Positions 1 to 9,261 of a stretch of DNA of 34,425 nt are shown here, one piece after another. Origin of the DNA: Myxococcota bacterium (GTDB lineage: Bacteria; Myxococcota_A; UBA9160; JAFDET01). The translations under genes and the position numbers were made by a program. Every line of letters starts with the position of its first letter. Position 1 is the first letter of the stretch. Location: positions 1-34,425 of the forward strand of contig JANQFA010000025.1 in the NCBI GenBank assembly GCA_028278065.1. Reading direction: 5' to 3'. The notes below the pieces were generated by a model, which was not told where the DNA came from, did no database searches, and saw nothing but the letters and a program-made list of their open reading frames with translations.

Positions 1-244
1 GATCAAGCCCATGGAGAAGGCGGCGGATGCGGTCTGGCTCAACGGAGTCGCTCCCAGAGGCGGGGTCCGATCCGGGCCCCCTACCCTTTCTACGTTCGAG
101 CCGGCGAGAAATTGCAGTGCCGCGCTGTGCAGGGATACGCGAGCGCCCCCCGTGGGTGGCCCTGGTGCCCGCGGTCGAGCTGGCCGCCCCCGCTAGCAGG
201 GCGGTGGAAGGACGTGCGGCGGCCGACGGGGCTAGTCTCGCGGG
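1..244. other. Upstream stretch, no gene assigned
   Basis: I cannot assign a gene here. On the plus strand a frame open from base 2 to a TAG at 194-196 looks codon-biased only over its first 15 or so codons, so it could be the tail of a gene that began upstream. On the minus strand, a TTG near base 50 followed by well-biased codons running off the left edge could be the start of a leftward gene. The two readings use the same bases and I cannot choose between them. Bases after about 100 show nothing recognisable. Confidence 0.3.
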
Positions 245-934
245 GTGTCGGGGACGACTCTGCTGGTGGTCTGCCTGGCCGGAGCATCGGTGGGCGCATG
301 GGTGATCTACCTGCGCTGGAAGGACAAGGTGCGTCCCGAGCCGCCCGTGATCATCGCGGTGTCGCTCGCGGCCGGTGCGCTCAGCGTCGGATCCGGCCTG
401 CTGGGCTACCGGGTCCTCGACGGGCTGGGTCGCACGGTGACCTGGGGCGCCCTCGCGGGGGACTGGTCCGAGGCGATTCCCGCCGCGCTCTCGATCGGCC
501 TGGTGGAGGAGAGCGCGAAGCTCCTTCCGGTGTCGCTCGTGGCCTGGGGCAGCCGGCACTTCGACGAGCTCTGGGACGGTCCGGTGTACGCTGCGGCCGC
601 GGCCGTGGGATTCGCCTTCGCCGAGACGCTGAGCCTGCTCTTCGCGGGCGAGCTGGGACTGGTGGACGGGATCGCGCGCGCGATCGCCGCACCGATCACC
701 CACGCCGTGCTCAGCGCCCCGGCCGGCCTCGGCCTGGCACACGCGGTGCTGCACCGGCGCTGGTGGGCGCTCCTGATCGGGCTCGGCGCCTCGATCGTCC
801 TGCACGGGGCCTACGATCTCTTTCTCGCCCAGCCGGGCACCCACGTGCTGGGCGCGGCCGTGATCGCAGGGGCCTGGCTGTGGCTCCTCTGGGTGGGACG
901 CGATCTGGTGCGGCGGCGGAGCGTTCCGCGCTGA
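245..934 (+). CDS. PrsW family intramembrane metalloprotease
   Basis: The 229-residue product is almost all hydrophobic segments and carries the PrsW (peptidase M82) pattern: an EES-AK motif in a membrane helix (E88, E89), a later FAET motif (E127), ITHAV (H153) and LHGAYD (H187). Family members are site-2-like membrane proteases; Bacillus PrsW cleaves an anti-sigma factor, but no anti-sigma or sigma gene is visible here, so the substrate is unknown. The start is a GTG, the first in-frame start, with no strong ribosome site. The gene converges on the membrane protein gene ending at 943, with 8 bases between the stops. The family call is firm; the role is not. Confidence 0.82.
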   Translation: MSGTTLLVVCLAGASVGAWVIYLRWKDKVRPEPPVIIAVSLAAGALSVGSGLLGYRVLDGLGRTVTWGALAGDWSEAIPAALSIGLVEESAKLLPVSLVAWGSRHFDELWDGPVYAAAAAVGFAFAETLSLLFAGELGLVDGIARAIAAPITHAVLSAPAGLGLAHAVLHRRWWALLIGLGASIVLHGAYDLFLAQPGTHVLGAAVIAGAWLWLLWVGRDLVRRRSVPR

Positions 935-942
935 GCGTCCGC

Positions 943-1926
943 TCAGGCGGACGGGGTCGGCGCGGATCCCCAGATCTCGCGATTGGCCCTGCGCAGGAAG
1001 AGCAGGCCGATGGCCGCGTTGAAGAAGATGAAGAAGTTGTGCTGCACCAGGCCGAAGGCGGCCATCTCGCCCGCGTTGTCCGGGAACAAGGTCACCCAGA
1101 GGGTTATGGCGACGCTGCGCATCGGCCCGGGGACCGCGGCACCGAAGAAGATCACCGGGAGGTAGCCCAGCATCTCCCCCATCCCGACGTCGACGCCGAA
1201 CAGCCCGAGGCACGAGGTGTAGACGGCGACGGCGGCGAGCAGGGCCGGCGAGCGCAGCAGGATGATGCCCAGGTAGTGTCCGGGGCGGGCCTGCCGGAAC
1301 GCGTGCATGATGTCGCGCTCGCGGATCCGGTTGTTGGGCAGGATGGTGCCGCGGAAGTAGAGCACGACGAAGACGAAGAAGGCCGCTACGCCGAGCGCCA
1401 GGAGGGGGATCGCGTGGAACACCTCGGGCAGCGCGTCCCAGCGCAGGGTCACGCCGACGGTGGCCCAGAGGGTCAGGTAGAGGAGCTCGCAGAACATGAT
1501 GAAGAGCATGCTCGACCCCACCTGCCAGCCCGGGACCCCGTCGCGGCGGTTCAGGTAGACCGCCATGGCGCCCTTGCCCACCTGCTCGTTCAGGATCGAG
1601 ATGATGTAGGTGCTCGCGCGGACCGGCAGGACGTCCACGTACGCCACGCGCGCGTTGAACCAGTTGATCACGCGCCACACCACCGCCGAGTCGATGAGCA
1701 GGAAGAGGAGTGAGTAGGGGATCATCAGCGCCAGCCACTGCCCCCACGGAACGCTCGTGAAGACCGACGCCAGGTACGGTGCGAAGCTGCTGCCCTGGCG
1801 CGCGGCTGCCGCGTCGATCCTGAAGTAGAGGTAGACGAAGCAGGCGATCGCGATCGCCCAGCCGATGGCGTGGGAGAGGAACCCGTTCTTGCGGGGCGGC
1901 GCCCCTTCCGGTGCAGCTTCGCTCAT
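943..1926 (-). CDS. Flippase-like (UPF0104/LPG synthase TM domain) membrane protein
   Basis: The 327-residue protein has seven to eight predicted membrane helices after a short polar N-terminus (MSEAAPEGAPPRKNG). The section around residues 105-150 (RASTYIISILNEQVGKGAM) resembles the UPF0104 / lysylphosphatidylglycerol-synthase membrane domain, whose members are thought to move or modify lipids. There is no catalytic synthase domain, so a lipid flippase-like role is only inferred. The ATG at 1926 has a GGAGG four bases upstream and lies in the third copy of a 35-bp tandem repeat. It is the last gene of the co-directional run that begins with the SUF genes. Family assignment is moderate because sequence signatures in this group are weak. 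Confidence 0.55.
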   Translation of the reverse strand: MSEAAPEGAPPRKNGFLSHAIGWAIAIACFVYLYFRIDAAAARQGSSFAPYLASVFTSVPWGQWLALMIPYSLLFLLIDSAVVWRVINWFNARVAYVDVLPVRASTYIISILNEQVGKGAMAVYLNRRDGVPGWQVGSSMLFIMFCELLYLTLWATVGVTLRWDALPEVFHAIPLLALGVAAFFVFVVLYFRGTILPNNRIRERDIMHAFRQARPGHYLGIILLRSPALLAAVAVYTSCLGLFGVDVGMGEMLGYLPVIFFGAAVPGPMRSVAITLWVTLFPDNAGEMAAFGLVQHNFFIFFNAAIGLLFLRRANREIWGSAPTPSA

Positions 1927-1961
1927 CCGTCCTCCGCCCCTTCCGGTGCAGCTCTGCTCAT
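1923..1961 (-). CDS. 12-codon minigene 2 in repeated junction
   Basis: This ORF runs from the ATG in repeat copy 2 and encodes MSRAAPEGAEDG. Its TGA (1925-1923) overlaps the ATG of the membrane protein gene at 1926 as ATGA. It has its own GGAGG. The first half copies the N-terminus of the downstream protein (MSEAAPEGA) and the last three residues copy the C-terminus of the upstream one (EDG). It may be translated simply because ribosomes must pass it to re-initiate; no function can be claimed. Confidence 0.35.
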   Translation of the reverse strand: MSRAAPEGAEDG

Positions 1962-1996
1962 CCGTCCTCCGCCCCTTCGGGTGCAGCTCTGCTCAT
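1958..1996 (-). CDS. 12-codon minigene 1 in repeated junction
   Basis: It encodes the same peptide as minigene 2, MSRAAPEGAEDG. Its ATG overlaps the TGA of the upstream NAD(P)-binding protein gene (stop 1995-1993) as ATGA, and its own TGA overlaps the ATG of minigene 2. A GGAGG lies four bases before the ATG, inside the last codons of the upstream gene. It is most simply a by-product of tandem duplication; translation is plausible but unproven. Confidence 0.35.
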   Translation of the reverse strand: MSRAAPEGAEDG

Positions 1997-2904
1997 CCGT
2001 CCTCCGCCTCGGGGCCGACGCAGCGGCGCAGGGTCTCGTCGAGAGGGGTCAGCTCGATGCCGAGGCGCTTGGCCGCCGCCGCGCCATCCACCCGATCGTC
2101 GTGCTCGAGCACTTCCAGCATGGGAAGGGTGATGGGGGGCGCCTTGGACACGAGGCCCAACAGGGAGACCGCGGCGCGCATCGCGCCGTACGGGATGGAG
2201 ACGATGCGCGGGCGGTTGCCGTAGAGTGCCGCCGCACGCATGACGAGCTCGCGATGGGGGAGGCACTCGGGTCCGGCTACGTCCAGTGCGCTGTCTGCGG
2301 GGAAGGTCTCGTCGAGCGACTTCTCGATCGCGGCCAGTACGTCGTCCGCGTCGACGGGTTGCTCGAGGGTCGAGCCGGCCCGCACCAGGGGAAGCACCTT
2401 CGCCTGCGCCTTGCGGCGCAGGGCGGCGGAGGCGTAGTCGCCCGGGCCGAGGACCATGGGGAGCCTCAGCACGACGGCCGGAACCGGGCCGTGGAGGAGG
2501 ATCTGCTCCGCTCGTCCCTTCGACGCGAGACACGCGTTCGGGCTGTCGGGGGTCGAGCCGACGATGGAGAGGTACACGATGCGCGAGATGCCGGCCGCGG
2601 CCGCGGCATCCGCCAGCCGCTCGCTGGTCAGCTCGTGCGCCACCTCGTAGCTGGTGCCCGGGCCCTCCTTGAGGATCCCCACGAGCAGCACCAGGGCCGA
2701 GCAGCCCTCCGCGGCGCGTCTGAGCGCCTGGGCGTCCCCGTACTCGGCGACGGCGATCTCCGGATCCAGTCCCTCGGCCCGGATCGCGTCTGCCGCGCCC
2801 TCGCGGCGCACCAGGGCACGGGTCCGCGGAAGGCGGGCCAGCAGCCTGCGGCCGAGATGGCCGTTGGCTCCGGCGACCAGCACGCGTCCGGGGTCCGACT
2901 GCAC
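1993..2904 (-). CDS. NAD(P)-binding atypical SDR (NDUFA9-like) protein
   Basis: The 303-residue protein starts with a Rossmann fold: VLVAGANGHLGRRLLARL at residues 8-25 carries the G-x-x-G-x-x-G dinucleotide motif. A YLSIVGS segment follows near residue 113, and the Y-x-x-x-K pair of classical dehydrogenases is absent. This fits the atypical/extended SDR or NAD(P)H-binding (NmrA/NDUFA9-like) group, whose members bind a nucleotide and often act as redox sensors or quinone-related subunits. The substrate is unknown. The start is a GTG. It follows the alpha/beta hydrolase gene by 21 bases and ends inside the triplicated junction, so it is probably co-transcribed with both neighbours. Confidence 0.75.
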   Translation of the reverse strand: MQSDPGRVLVAGANGHLGRRLLARLPRTRALVRREGAADAIRAEGLDPEIAVAEYGDAQALRRAAEGCSALVLLVGILKEGPGTSYEVAHELTSERLADAAAAAGISRIVYLSIVGSTPDSPNACLASKGRAEQILLHGPVPAVVLRLPMVLGPGDYASAALRRKAQAKVLPLVRAGSTLEQPVDADDVLAAIEKSLDETFPADSALDVAGPECLPHRELVMRAAALYGNRPRIVSIPYGAMRAAVSLLGLVSKAPPITLPMLEVLEHDDRVDGAAAAKRLGIELTPLDETLRRCVGPEAEDG

Positions 2905-2925
2905 GCGCCGAGCTTAACTCGTTTC

Positions 2926-3717
2926 TCAGGGGGCGTGCTGCTCGATGAAACGCGCGATCCGCTCGAGGTAGACCCTGCCGCCCTGCTCGACCGTGTCGTT
3001 GTGCCCGGCCCCGGGGATGGTCTCGAAGGCCTTGGGATCGGGGGCGGCCTCGTAGAGCTCGCGGCCCAGCGCGTAGGGGACGATCCCGTCGCGGTCTCCG
3101 TGGAAGAAGAGCAGGGGGCTCTGCAGCTCGCCGATCTTCGAGCGGGAGTCGAAGCGGCGGCCGGCCAGGACGGCGAGTGGCCCGACCGCGCTGCGCGCCA
3201 CGTCGGCGATCGAGGTGAACGTGCTCTCGAGGATGACCCCGGCGAGCGCCCGTCCCCTGGCGAGCTCGACGGCGACGCTGCCACCGAGCGAACGCCCGAA
3301 GAGCACGATCCTCTCCTGGGGAATTCCGCGACTCTCGACCAGGTGGGCGAGGCCCGCCCGGGCGTCCGCGTAGACGCCACGCTCGCTGGGTCGTCCCTCG
3401 CTCTTCCCGTAGCCCCGGTAGTCCATCAGGAGGACGTTCGCTCCCATGCGCACCAGCAGCGCGGCGTTGGGCAGCCGGTGCGAGGCGTTCCCGGCGTTCC
3501 CGTGCAGGAACAGGATGGCGCGATCGGCGTCCGCTGCGGGCAGCCAGTAGGCGTGCACGCGCACGCCGTCGTCGGTGTCCAGGAAGACGTCCTCGCCGGA
3601 GAGACCCACGTCGGACGGTCTCAGATCCTCACCCGGTGTGGGCTGGAAGACCATGCGGTCGACGAGGGACATCGGGAACACCAGGAGAGCGAGGCCGAGG
3701 AGGACGACGGAGGTCAT
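2926..3717 (-). CDS. Alpha/beta hydrolase (BEM46/YfhR-like)
   Basis: The 263-residue protein opens with a single hydrophobic segment (residues 3-18), likely a membrane anchor. A serine-hydrolase fold follows: the oxyanion motif HGNAGN at 72-77, the nucleophile elbow GRSLGG with S143, the acid in HGDRDG (D210) and the base in GAGHND (H239). The layout matches the BEM46/YfhR-like group (serine aminopeptidase S33 domain). The natural substrate is unknown. The ATG at 3717 is chosen because it precedes the anchor and lies 11 bases after the DUF59 gene stop; a longer open frame upstream overlaps that gene in another frame and looks non-coding. Confidence 0.8.
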   Translation of the reverse strand: MTSVVLLGLALLVFPMSLVDRMVFQPTPGEDLRPSDVGLSGEDVFLDTDDGVRVHAYWLPAADADRAILFLHGNAGNASHRLPNAALLVRMGANVLLMDYRGYGKSEGRPSERGVYADARAGLAHLVESRGIPQERIVLFGRSLGGSVAVELARGRALAGVILESTFTSIADVARSAVGPLAVLAGRRFDSRSKIGELQSPLLFFHGDRDGIVPYALGRELYEAAPDPKAFETIPGAGHNDTVEQGGRVYLERIARFIEQHAP

Positions 3718-3728
3718 CCCCGCGCCCC

Positions 3729-4055
3729 TCACAGCATTCCGAGCTCGAGCCGTGCCGCCTCGCTCATCTTCTCGGGGCTCCAGGGCGGCTCCCAGGTGAC
3801 GTCGACGCGGGCATCGTTGACGCCCTCTACGGTGCGGATCTTGGCCTCCACCTCGGGAGGCAGTGATTCGGCCACGGGGCACATGGGAGAGGTCAGGGTC
3901 ATCGTCACGGCGACGTCGCCGCTGTCCTGCACGTCCACGTCGTAGATCAGGCCCAGCTCGTAGATGTCGACGGGAATCTCCGGGTCGTAGCAGGTCTTGA
4001 TCATCGCGATCACCCGCTCCTGGAGTGTCTCTTCCGGGTTCTCGGCTTCGCTCAT
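3729..4055 (-). CDS. sufT: DUF59/MIP18 family Fe-S assembly protein (SufT-like)
   Basis: The 108-residue protein is one MIP18/DUF59 domain. The hallmark DPEIPVDIYELGLIYDV spans residues 24-40, and a conserved TSPMCP carries C59. Proteins of this family help mature iron-sulfur proteins and are often the last gene of SUF operons. It starts two bases after the sufU stop and is followed 11 bases later by a hydrolase gene. The ATG at 4055 gives a normal family length. The family is clear; calling it SufT rests on operon position, since DUF59 proteins also occur in other pathways. Confidence 0.88.
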   Translation of the reverse strand: MSEAENPEETLQERVIAMIKTCYDPEIPVDIYELGLIYDVDVQDSGDVAVTMTLTSPMCPVAESLPPEVEAKIRTVEGVNDARVDVTWEPPWSPEKMSEAARLELGML

Positions 4056-4057
4056 GT

Positions 4058-4507
4058 CTACTCCGTGCTGACGGCTTCGCCGCTTCCGAGCGCGCTCCGC
4101 AACGTGTGCCAGGCGAGGGTCGCGCACTTGACGCGCATCGGGTATTCGCGGACGCCTTCGAAGACGGCCAGCTTCCCGAGAGTCGCCGTGTCTGCAGGCT
4201 CGCCGACGCGCGCGGTGGCCATCTCGTGAAAGGCGTCGAAGATCTTCTGCACCTCCCCGGTGGAGAGTCCCTTCACGGCCTCTGTCATCAGCGAGGCGGA
4301 GGCCTGCGATATGGCGCAGCCGGCACCCTCGAATCCCACTTCGCAGACCACCCCGTCGCGCACCACGCAGTAGACGTCGAGCTTGTCGCCGCAGAGAGGG
4401 TTGTCGCCGTGTGCCTCGCGGTTGGTCTCGTCCGGGCGCGCGGCGTTCCGCGGGTTCCGGTTGTGGTCGAGAATGACCGACTGGTAGAGCTCTCGCAGGT
4501 CCGACAT
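4058..4507 (-). CDS. sufU: SufU iron-sulfur scaffold / sulfur relay protein
   Basis: The 149-residue protein shows the three cysteines of the IscU/SufU fold: C39 in NPLCGD (with D41), C64 in GAGCAIS and C128 in KCATLAWHT. The extra loop between the second and third cysteine (about residues 99-127) is the SufU insertion, which separates it from IscU. SufU binds zinc and accepts sulfur from SufS, passing it to SufBCD. Its ATG shares one base with the sufS stop (TGATG), so translation is coupled to its sulfur donor. No sufE or sufA is seen in the window, consistent with a SufU-type pathway. Confidence 0.95.
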   Translation of the reverse strand: MSDLRELYQSVILDHNRNPRNAARPDETNREAHGDNPLCGDKLDVYCVVRDGVVCEVGFEGAGCAISQASASLMTEAVKGLSTGEVQKIFDAFHEMATARVGEPADTATLGKLAVFEGVREYPMRVKCATLAWHTLRSALGSGEAVSTE

Positions 4508-5727
4508 CAGCCGAACATCTCCCGCACCACGGCGAGTCCGCGCGCCAGCTCATCCAGATCCTCGCGCGAGTTGTACAGCGCCAGCGAGGCGCGCACCGTG
4601 GCGGGCACGCCATAGCGCTCCATCACCGGCTGGGCGCAGTGGTGCCCGGTGCGTACGGCGATTCCCTCGCGGTCGAGGATGGTCCCCACATCGTGCGGGT
4701 GCGCGAAGTCGAGCACGAAGGAGAGCACGCCCGCCTTGCGCCGCGCCCGGCCGACCATCTCGAGGCCGGGGACCTCGCCGAGCACCTCGGTGCCGTAGGC
4801 CAGCAGCTCGGACTCCCAGGCCGCAACCGCATCGAGGCCCACGCGTTCCAGGTACTCGAGCGCCGCGGCCAGGCCCACGGCGCCTCCCACGTTCGGGGTG
4901 CCGGCCTCGAACTTCCAGGGGATGTCGTTCCAGGTGCTCTTCTCGAAGGAGACGGACGCGATCATCTCGCCACCGCCCTGCCACGGGGGCATGGCCTCCA
5001 GGTGCTCGCTGCGTGCCCAGAGCGCCCCGATCCCCATGGGCGCGAAGGCCTTGTGGCCGGAGAAGGCGTAGAAGTCCACGCCCAGGTTCTGTACGTCCAC
5101 CTCCATGTGGGGCAGCGCCTGCGCGCCGTCGACCAGCACGGGAATGCCGCGGTCGCGCGCCAGCGCGCCCATCTCCTCCACGGGGTTCACCGTGCCGAGG
5201 GCGTTCGAGACGTGCACCAGGGCGACCAGCCGTGTGCGCGGCGAGAGCAGCTTCTCGTACTCCTCCAGGATCACGTCGCCGGCGTCGTCGAGCGGCGCCA
5301 CCCGAAGGGTGGCGCCCTTCTCCTCGCAGAGGATCTGCCAGGGCACGATGTTGGAGTGGTGCTCCATTCCGGTGACCAGGATCTCGTCGCCCTCGCCGAC
5401 GTTGCTGCGGCCCCAGGCCTGTGCGACCAGGTTGATCGCCTCGGTGGCGCCTCGCACGAAGACGATCTCCCGAGGGTCCGTCGCGCGCAGATGCGAGGCC
5501 ACCGTGGCGCGTGCGTTCTCGTAGTCCCGGGTCGCGCGCGCGGCCAGCTCGTAGACCGCCCGGTGCACATTGGCGTTGTCCCGCTCGTAGTAGCGGCTCA
5601 CCGCGTCGAGCACCGCCTGGGGCTTCTGCGAGGTGGCCGCGCTGTCCAGGTAGACGAGGGGGCGGCCGTGCACCTCCTGGTGCAGGATCGGGAAGTCGCG
5701 CCGGACCTTCTCGGCGTCGAAGCTCAC
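4507..5727 (-). CDS. sufS: Cysteine desulfurase SufS
   Basis: The 406-residue enzyme is a group II cysteine desulfurase. The PLP lysine is K226 in SGHKAFAPMGIG, MEHHSNIVPW lies at 121-130, and the sulfur-carrying cysteine is C364 in RTGHHCAQP. It removes sulfur from cysteine as a persulfide and hands it to SufU, the next gene. The start is a GTG overlapping the sufD stop as GTGA; a much longer open frame extends upstream through sufD but is only an out-of-frame shadow. Length and motifs are normal. Confidence 0.97.
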   Translation of the reverse strand: MSFDAEKVRRDFPILHQEVHGRPLVYLDSAATSQKPQAVLDAVSRYYERDNANVHRAVYELAARATRDYENARATVASHLRATDPREIVFVRGATEAINLVAQAWGRSNVGEGDEILVTGMEHHSNIVPWQILCEEKGATLRVAPLDDAGDVILEEYEKLLSPRTRLVALVHVSNALGTVNPVEEMGALARDRGIPVLVDGAQALPHMEVDVQNLGVDFYAFSGHKAFAPMGIGALWARSEHLEAMPPWQGGGEMIASVSFEKSTWNDIPWKFEAGTPNVGGAVGLAAALEYLERVGLDAVAAWESELLAYGTEVLGEVPGLEMVGRARRKAGVLSFVLDFAHPHDVGTILDREGIAVRTGHHCAQPVMERYGVPATVRASLALYNSREDLDELARGLAVVREMFG

Positions 5728-6980
5728 GCCCCCTCCTCGAGGAGCTCGACCAGCTGCTCTTCCACCCGGTCTCGCAGGGGCTCGAAACGCAGGGCCCCGC
5801 TCACCTCCGAGACGAACGCGCGGGTCAGGAGCCGTCGTGCCTCGTCTCCGTCGATGCCCCGCGCGCGCAGGTAGAAGAGCGCGTCCGGGTCCATCTGGCC
5901 GATGGTCGATCCATGGCTGCACTTGACGTCGTCCGCACGGATCTCGAGCTGCGGCTTGGTGTCGATCTGGGCACCCTGCGCCAGGAGCAGGTTCTTGTTC
6001 GATTGCTCGGCGCTCGTCTTCTGGGCGTCCGGTCGCACGATGATGCGGCCGTGGAAGACACCGTGGGAGTGATCGTCGAGGACGCCCTTGTAGAGCTCGC
6101 GGCTGGTCGTGTGGGGAACGGCGTGGTCGATCGTGGTGTGGTTGTCGATGTGGCGGCGACCGGTGCCCAGGTAGATCCCGTAGAGGGAGGCCTCGGCGCC
6201 TTCGCCGAGCAGCGTCGTGCGCGCGTCGTTTCGCGTGAGGGCGGCGCCGAGGCTGATGGAGTGACAGGCCAGCCGCCCACCCCGCTCCACCCGCGCGTGC
6301 AGCGATGACACGTGGTGGCCCGTGACCGCCTCGCGCTGGAAGCGCACGTGCTCGAGCTCGGCGTCGGGCTCCACGACGACCTCGCTGACCGCGTTGGTCA
6401 GGAAGGTCCCGTCTCCGAGGGTGACGTAGTCCTCGACCACGGACGCACGGCTTCGGCTTCCGGCCAGGACCAGTACGCGCGGGTGCGTCGCGGTGGGCTC
6501 GGTTCCGGGCTCGGACAGGAAGACCAGGTGGATCGGCTCCTCGATGTCCGCTCGCTCCGGGATGCGCACCACGGCGCCGTCGCGCAGCTCCTGCTGGTTC
6601 CAGGCGGTGAAGGCCGCCTCCTTGGGCGAGGCCTGGGCGCCGAGGACGCCGCGCAGGGAGTCGGGCTCTTCCTCGAGCAACCGTGCGAGCGAGCGCACCT
6701 CTGCCTGGGGGCTCCCGGCTCGCAGGGTGGACAGGTCCGCTGCAAAGACCCCGTTGACGAACACGAACAGGTGACACGCGAAGACCGGGAAGCACAGCCG
6801 CTCCAGCTCTTCGCGGCTGACGTCGTCTCCCCGGCCGTCGCTCCCGGTCCAGCGCGTCTTCCCGATGGCGGAGACGTTCGTATAGCGCCAGTCCTCCATC
6901 CGCGTGGTCGGGAGGCCCAGCTCGTTCAGCTGCTCCGCACCCTCGCGGCGCAGGTCCTCCGCCCAGCCGGGGAGGCTCAC
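5724..6980 (-). CDS. sufD: SufD, Fe-S scaffold complex subunit
   Basis: The 418-residue protein has a helical N-terminus with LGLPTTRMEDWRYTN at residues 21-35 and the beta-helix core of the SufB/SufD family. C354 and H356 in VKCSHGST correspond to the conserved cysteine and histidine used by SufD at the SufB-SufD cluster interface. It works with SufB and SufC to build clusters using sulfur from SufS/SufU. The chosen GTG start follows GAGGA by six bases, and that ribosome site lies inside a duplicated copy of the sufC 3' end. A short ORF between sufC and sufD overlaps this start as GTGA. Confidence 0.95.
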   Translation of the reverse strand: MSLPGWAEDLRREGAEQLNELGLPTTRMEDWRYTNVSAIGKTRWTGSDGRGDDVSREELERLCFPVFACHLFVFVNGVFAADLSTLRAGSPQAEVRSLARLLEEEPDSLRGVLGAQASPKEAAFTAWNQQELRDGAVVRIPERADIEEPIHLVFLSEPGTEPTATHPRVLVLAGSRSRASVVEDYVTLGDGTFLTNAVSEVVVEPDAELEHVRFQREAVTGHHVSSLHARVERGGRLACHSISLGAALTRNDARTTLLGEGAEASLYGIYLGTGRRHIDNHTTIDHAVPHTTSRELYKGVLDDHSHGVFHGRIIVRPDAQKTSAEQSNKNLLLAQGAQIDTKPQLEIRADDVKCSHGSTIGQMDPDALFYLRARGIDGDEARRLLTRAFVSEVSGALRFEPLRDRVEEQLVELLEEGA

Positions 6981-7044
6981 GCCGCGTCCTCGGTCAGCCA
7001 GTCCGGGAAGCTCATGCTGCGTCGGTGGGTGATTCGAGAAGGAC

Positions 7045-7048
<4 letters not shown>
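6977..7048 (-). CDS. Bridging 23-codon ORF between sufC and sufD
   Basis: A GTG at 7048 overlaps the sufC stop as GTGA and is preceded by GAGGA. The frame runs 23 codons to a TGA at 6979-6977, which overlaps the sufD GTG as GTGA. An internal ATG at 7015 would give a 12-residue version, MSFPDWLTEDAA. Its first part resembles the SufD N-terminus (MSLPGW) and its last part repeats the SufC C-terminus (WLTEDAA). It is most likely a product of junction duplication; it may be translated as part of the coupling chain, but no function is implied. Confidence 0.3.

Positions 7049-7068
<20 letters not shown>
6977..7068 (-). repeat. Duplicated sufC 3' end at the sufC-sufD junction
   Basis: The 24 bases at 7045-7068 (codons for the last residues of SufC plus its stop) recur at 6977-7000 with a single mismatch. 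Each copy contains GAGGA followed by the GTGA stop-start overlap, so the ribosome site used by sufD is duplicated. The two SufD-like start segments (ATG at 7015 and GTG at 6980) are exactly 35 bases apart, the same spacing as in the tandem repeat at 1901-2005. Confidence 0.85.
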
Positions 7069-7800
<732 letters not shown>

Positions 7801-7810
7801 CTCTTCTCCG

Positions 7811-9259
7811 CTAGCCCACGCTGCCTTCGAGGCTGATCCCGAGGAGCTTCTGGGCCTCCACCGCGAACTCCATGGGAAGCTCGCGCAGGACGTCCTTGCA
7901 GAATCCGTTCACGATCATCGAGACCGCGTCCTCTTCGGAGATGCCGCGCTGGCGGCAGTAGAAGAGCTGGTCCTCCCCGATCTTGGAGGTGGTGGCCTCG
8001 TGCTCGACGGTGGCGGTGGGGTTCTTCACTTCCAGGTAGGGGAACGTGTGGGCGCCGCATTCGTCGCCCAGCAGCAACGAATCGCACTGGCTGTAGTTGC
8101 GCGCTCCCGCCGCCTTGGGCTGGACACGCACGAGCCCGCGGTAGGTGTTCTGGCCGTGCCCCGCGCTGATCCCCTTGGAGATGATCGTCGACGACGTGTT
8201 GCGGCCGATGTGGATCATCTTGGTGCCGGTGTCCGCCTGCTGCCGGTTGGCGGTGAGGGCAACCGAGTAGAACTCGCCCACCGAGTCGTCGCCCTGCAGG
8301 AGGCAGCTCGGGTACTTCCAGGTGATCGCCGATCCGGTCTCCACCTGGGTCCAGGAGATCTTGCTGCGCTTCCCGCGGCAGGCCCCTCGCTTGGTGACGA
8401 AGTTGTAGATGCCGCCCTTGCCGTCCTTGTCGCCCGGGTACCAGTTCTGGACGGTCGAGTACTTGATCTCGGCGTCGTCCAGGGCGACCAGCTCCACCAC
8501 CGCCGCGTGAAGCTGGTTCTCGTCACGCATGGGAGCCGTACAGCCCTCCAGGTACGACACGTAGGCACCCTCGTCGGCCACCAGCAGCGTGCGCTCGAAC
8601 TGGCCCGTGTTGGCGGCGTTGATGCGGAAGTAGGTCGAGAGCTCCATGGGGCAGCGCACGCCCGGCGGGATGTAGGCGAAGCTGCCGTCGGAGAAGACGG
8701 CCGAGTTGAGGCAGGCGAAGAAGTTGTCGCCGGCCGGGACCACCGATCCGAGGTACTTCCTCACGATGTCGGGGCAGCGCTGCACCGCCTCGGAGAACGA
8801 GCAGAACACGATGCCGTGCTTCTCGAGCTCGGCCTTGAAGGTGGTGGCCACCGAGACGCTGTCGAAGACGGCGTCCACCGCCACCCCCGCCAGGTGCTTC
8901 TGCTCCTCGAGCGGGATCCCGAGCTTGTCGTAGGTCTCGAGGAGCTCCGGGTCCACCTCGTCCAGACTGTCGAGCTTCTTCTTGGGCGCGGCCCAGTAGG
9001 AGATCGCCTGGTAGTCGATCTTCGGGTAGTCGACCATCGCCCAGGAGGGCTCGACGTCCTCCTTCGCCATCTCGAGGAAGCGGTGCAGGGCCTTGAGTCG
9101 CCACTCGAGCAGCCACTCCGGCTCGTCCTTCTGGGCGGAGATGAAGCGCACGGTGTCTTCGTTCAGCCCCGGCGGCAGGCTCTCCTGCTCGATGTCGGTG
9201 ACGAAACCGTACTCGTACTCGCGCTCGGCAAAGCTCTCGGCCGTGTGTTCGGACGACAT
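7811..9259 (-). CDS. sufB: SufB, Fe-S scaffold complex subunit
   Basis: The 482-residue protein matches SufB throughout. C240 in LEGCTAP and C392 in YSQCDS align with the cysteines that accept sulfur and hold the nascent cluster in E. coli SufB (C254 and C405), and HEATTS at 420-425 holds the conserved His-Glu pair. SufB receives sulfur from SufU and assembles the cluster with SufD and SufC. The ATG at 9259 begins two bases after the stop of the Rrf2 gene; longer upstream reading is an artefact of that gene's other frame. No strong ribosome site is seen, so translation is probably coupled to the regulator gene. Confidence 0.96.
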   Translation of the reverse strand: MSSEHTAESFAEREYEYGFVTDIEQESLPPGLNEDTVRFISAQKDEPEWLLEWRLKALHRFLEMAKEDVEPSWAMVDYPKIDYQAISYWAAPKKKLDSLDEVDPELLETYDKLGIPLEEQKHLAGVAVDAVFDSVSVATTFKAELEKHGIVFCSFSEAVQRCPDIVRKYLGSVVPAGDNFFACLNSAVFSDGSFAYIPPGVRCPMELSTYFRINAANTGQFERTLLVADEGAYVSYLEGCTAPMRDENQLHAAVVELVALDDAEIKYSTVQNWYPGDKDGKGGIYNFVTKRGACRGKRSKISWTQVETGSAITWKYPSCLLQGDDSVGEFYSVALTANRQQADTGTKMIHIGRNTSSTIISKGISAGHGQNTYRGLVRVQPKAAGARNYSQCDSLLLGDECGAHTFPYLEVKNPTATVEHEATTSKIGEDQLFYCRQRGISEEDAVSMIVNGFCKDVLRELPMEFAVEAQKLLGISLEGSVG

Positions 9260-9261
9260 CT

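Larger units (their letters stand above)
1901..2005 (-). repeat. Three tandem copies of a 35-bp gene-junction unit
   Basis: Copies lie at 1901-1935, 1936-1970 and 1971-2005 and differ at only a few positions. Read on the minus strand, every copy holds GGAGG, four bases, then ATGAGC and the codons for an AAPEG peptide. The unit is not a multiple of three (35 = 2 mod 3), so each copy shifts frame. The result is that each ATG overlaps the stop of the previous reading frame as ATGA. The unit spans the end of the upstream gene and the start of the downstream gene. Confidence 0.95.

Noticed and set aside
2..196. Tail of an upstream plus-strand gene
   Set aside because: Only the first few codons look coding and the rest does not resemble protein; an equally plausible minus-strand start uses the same bases.
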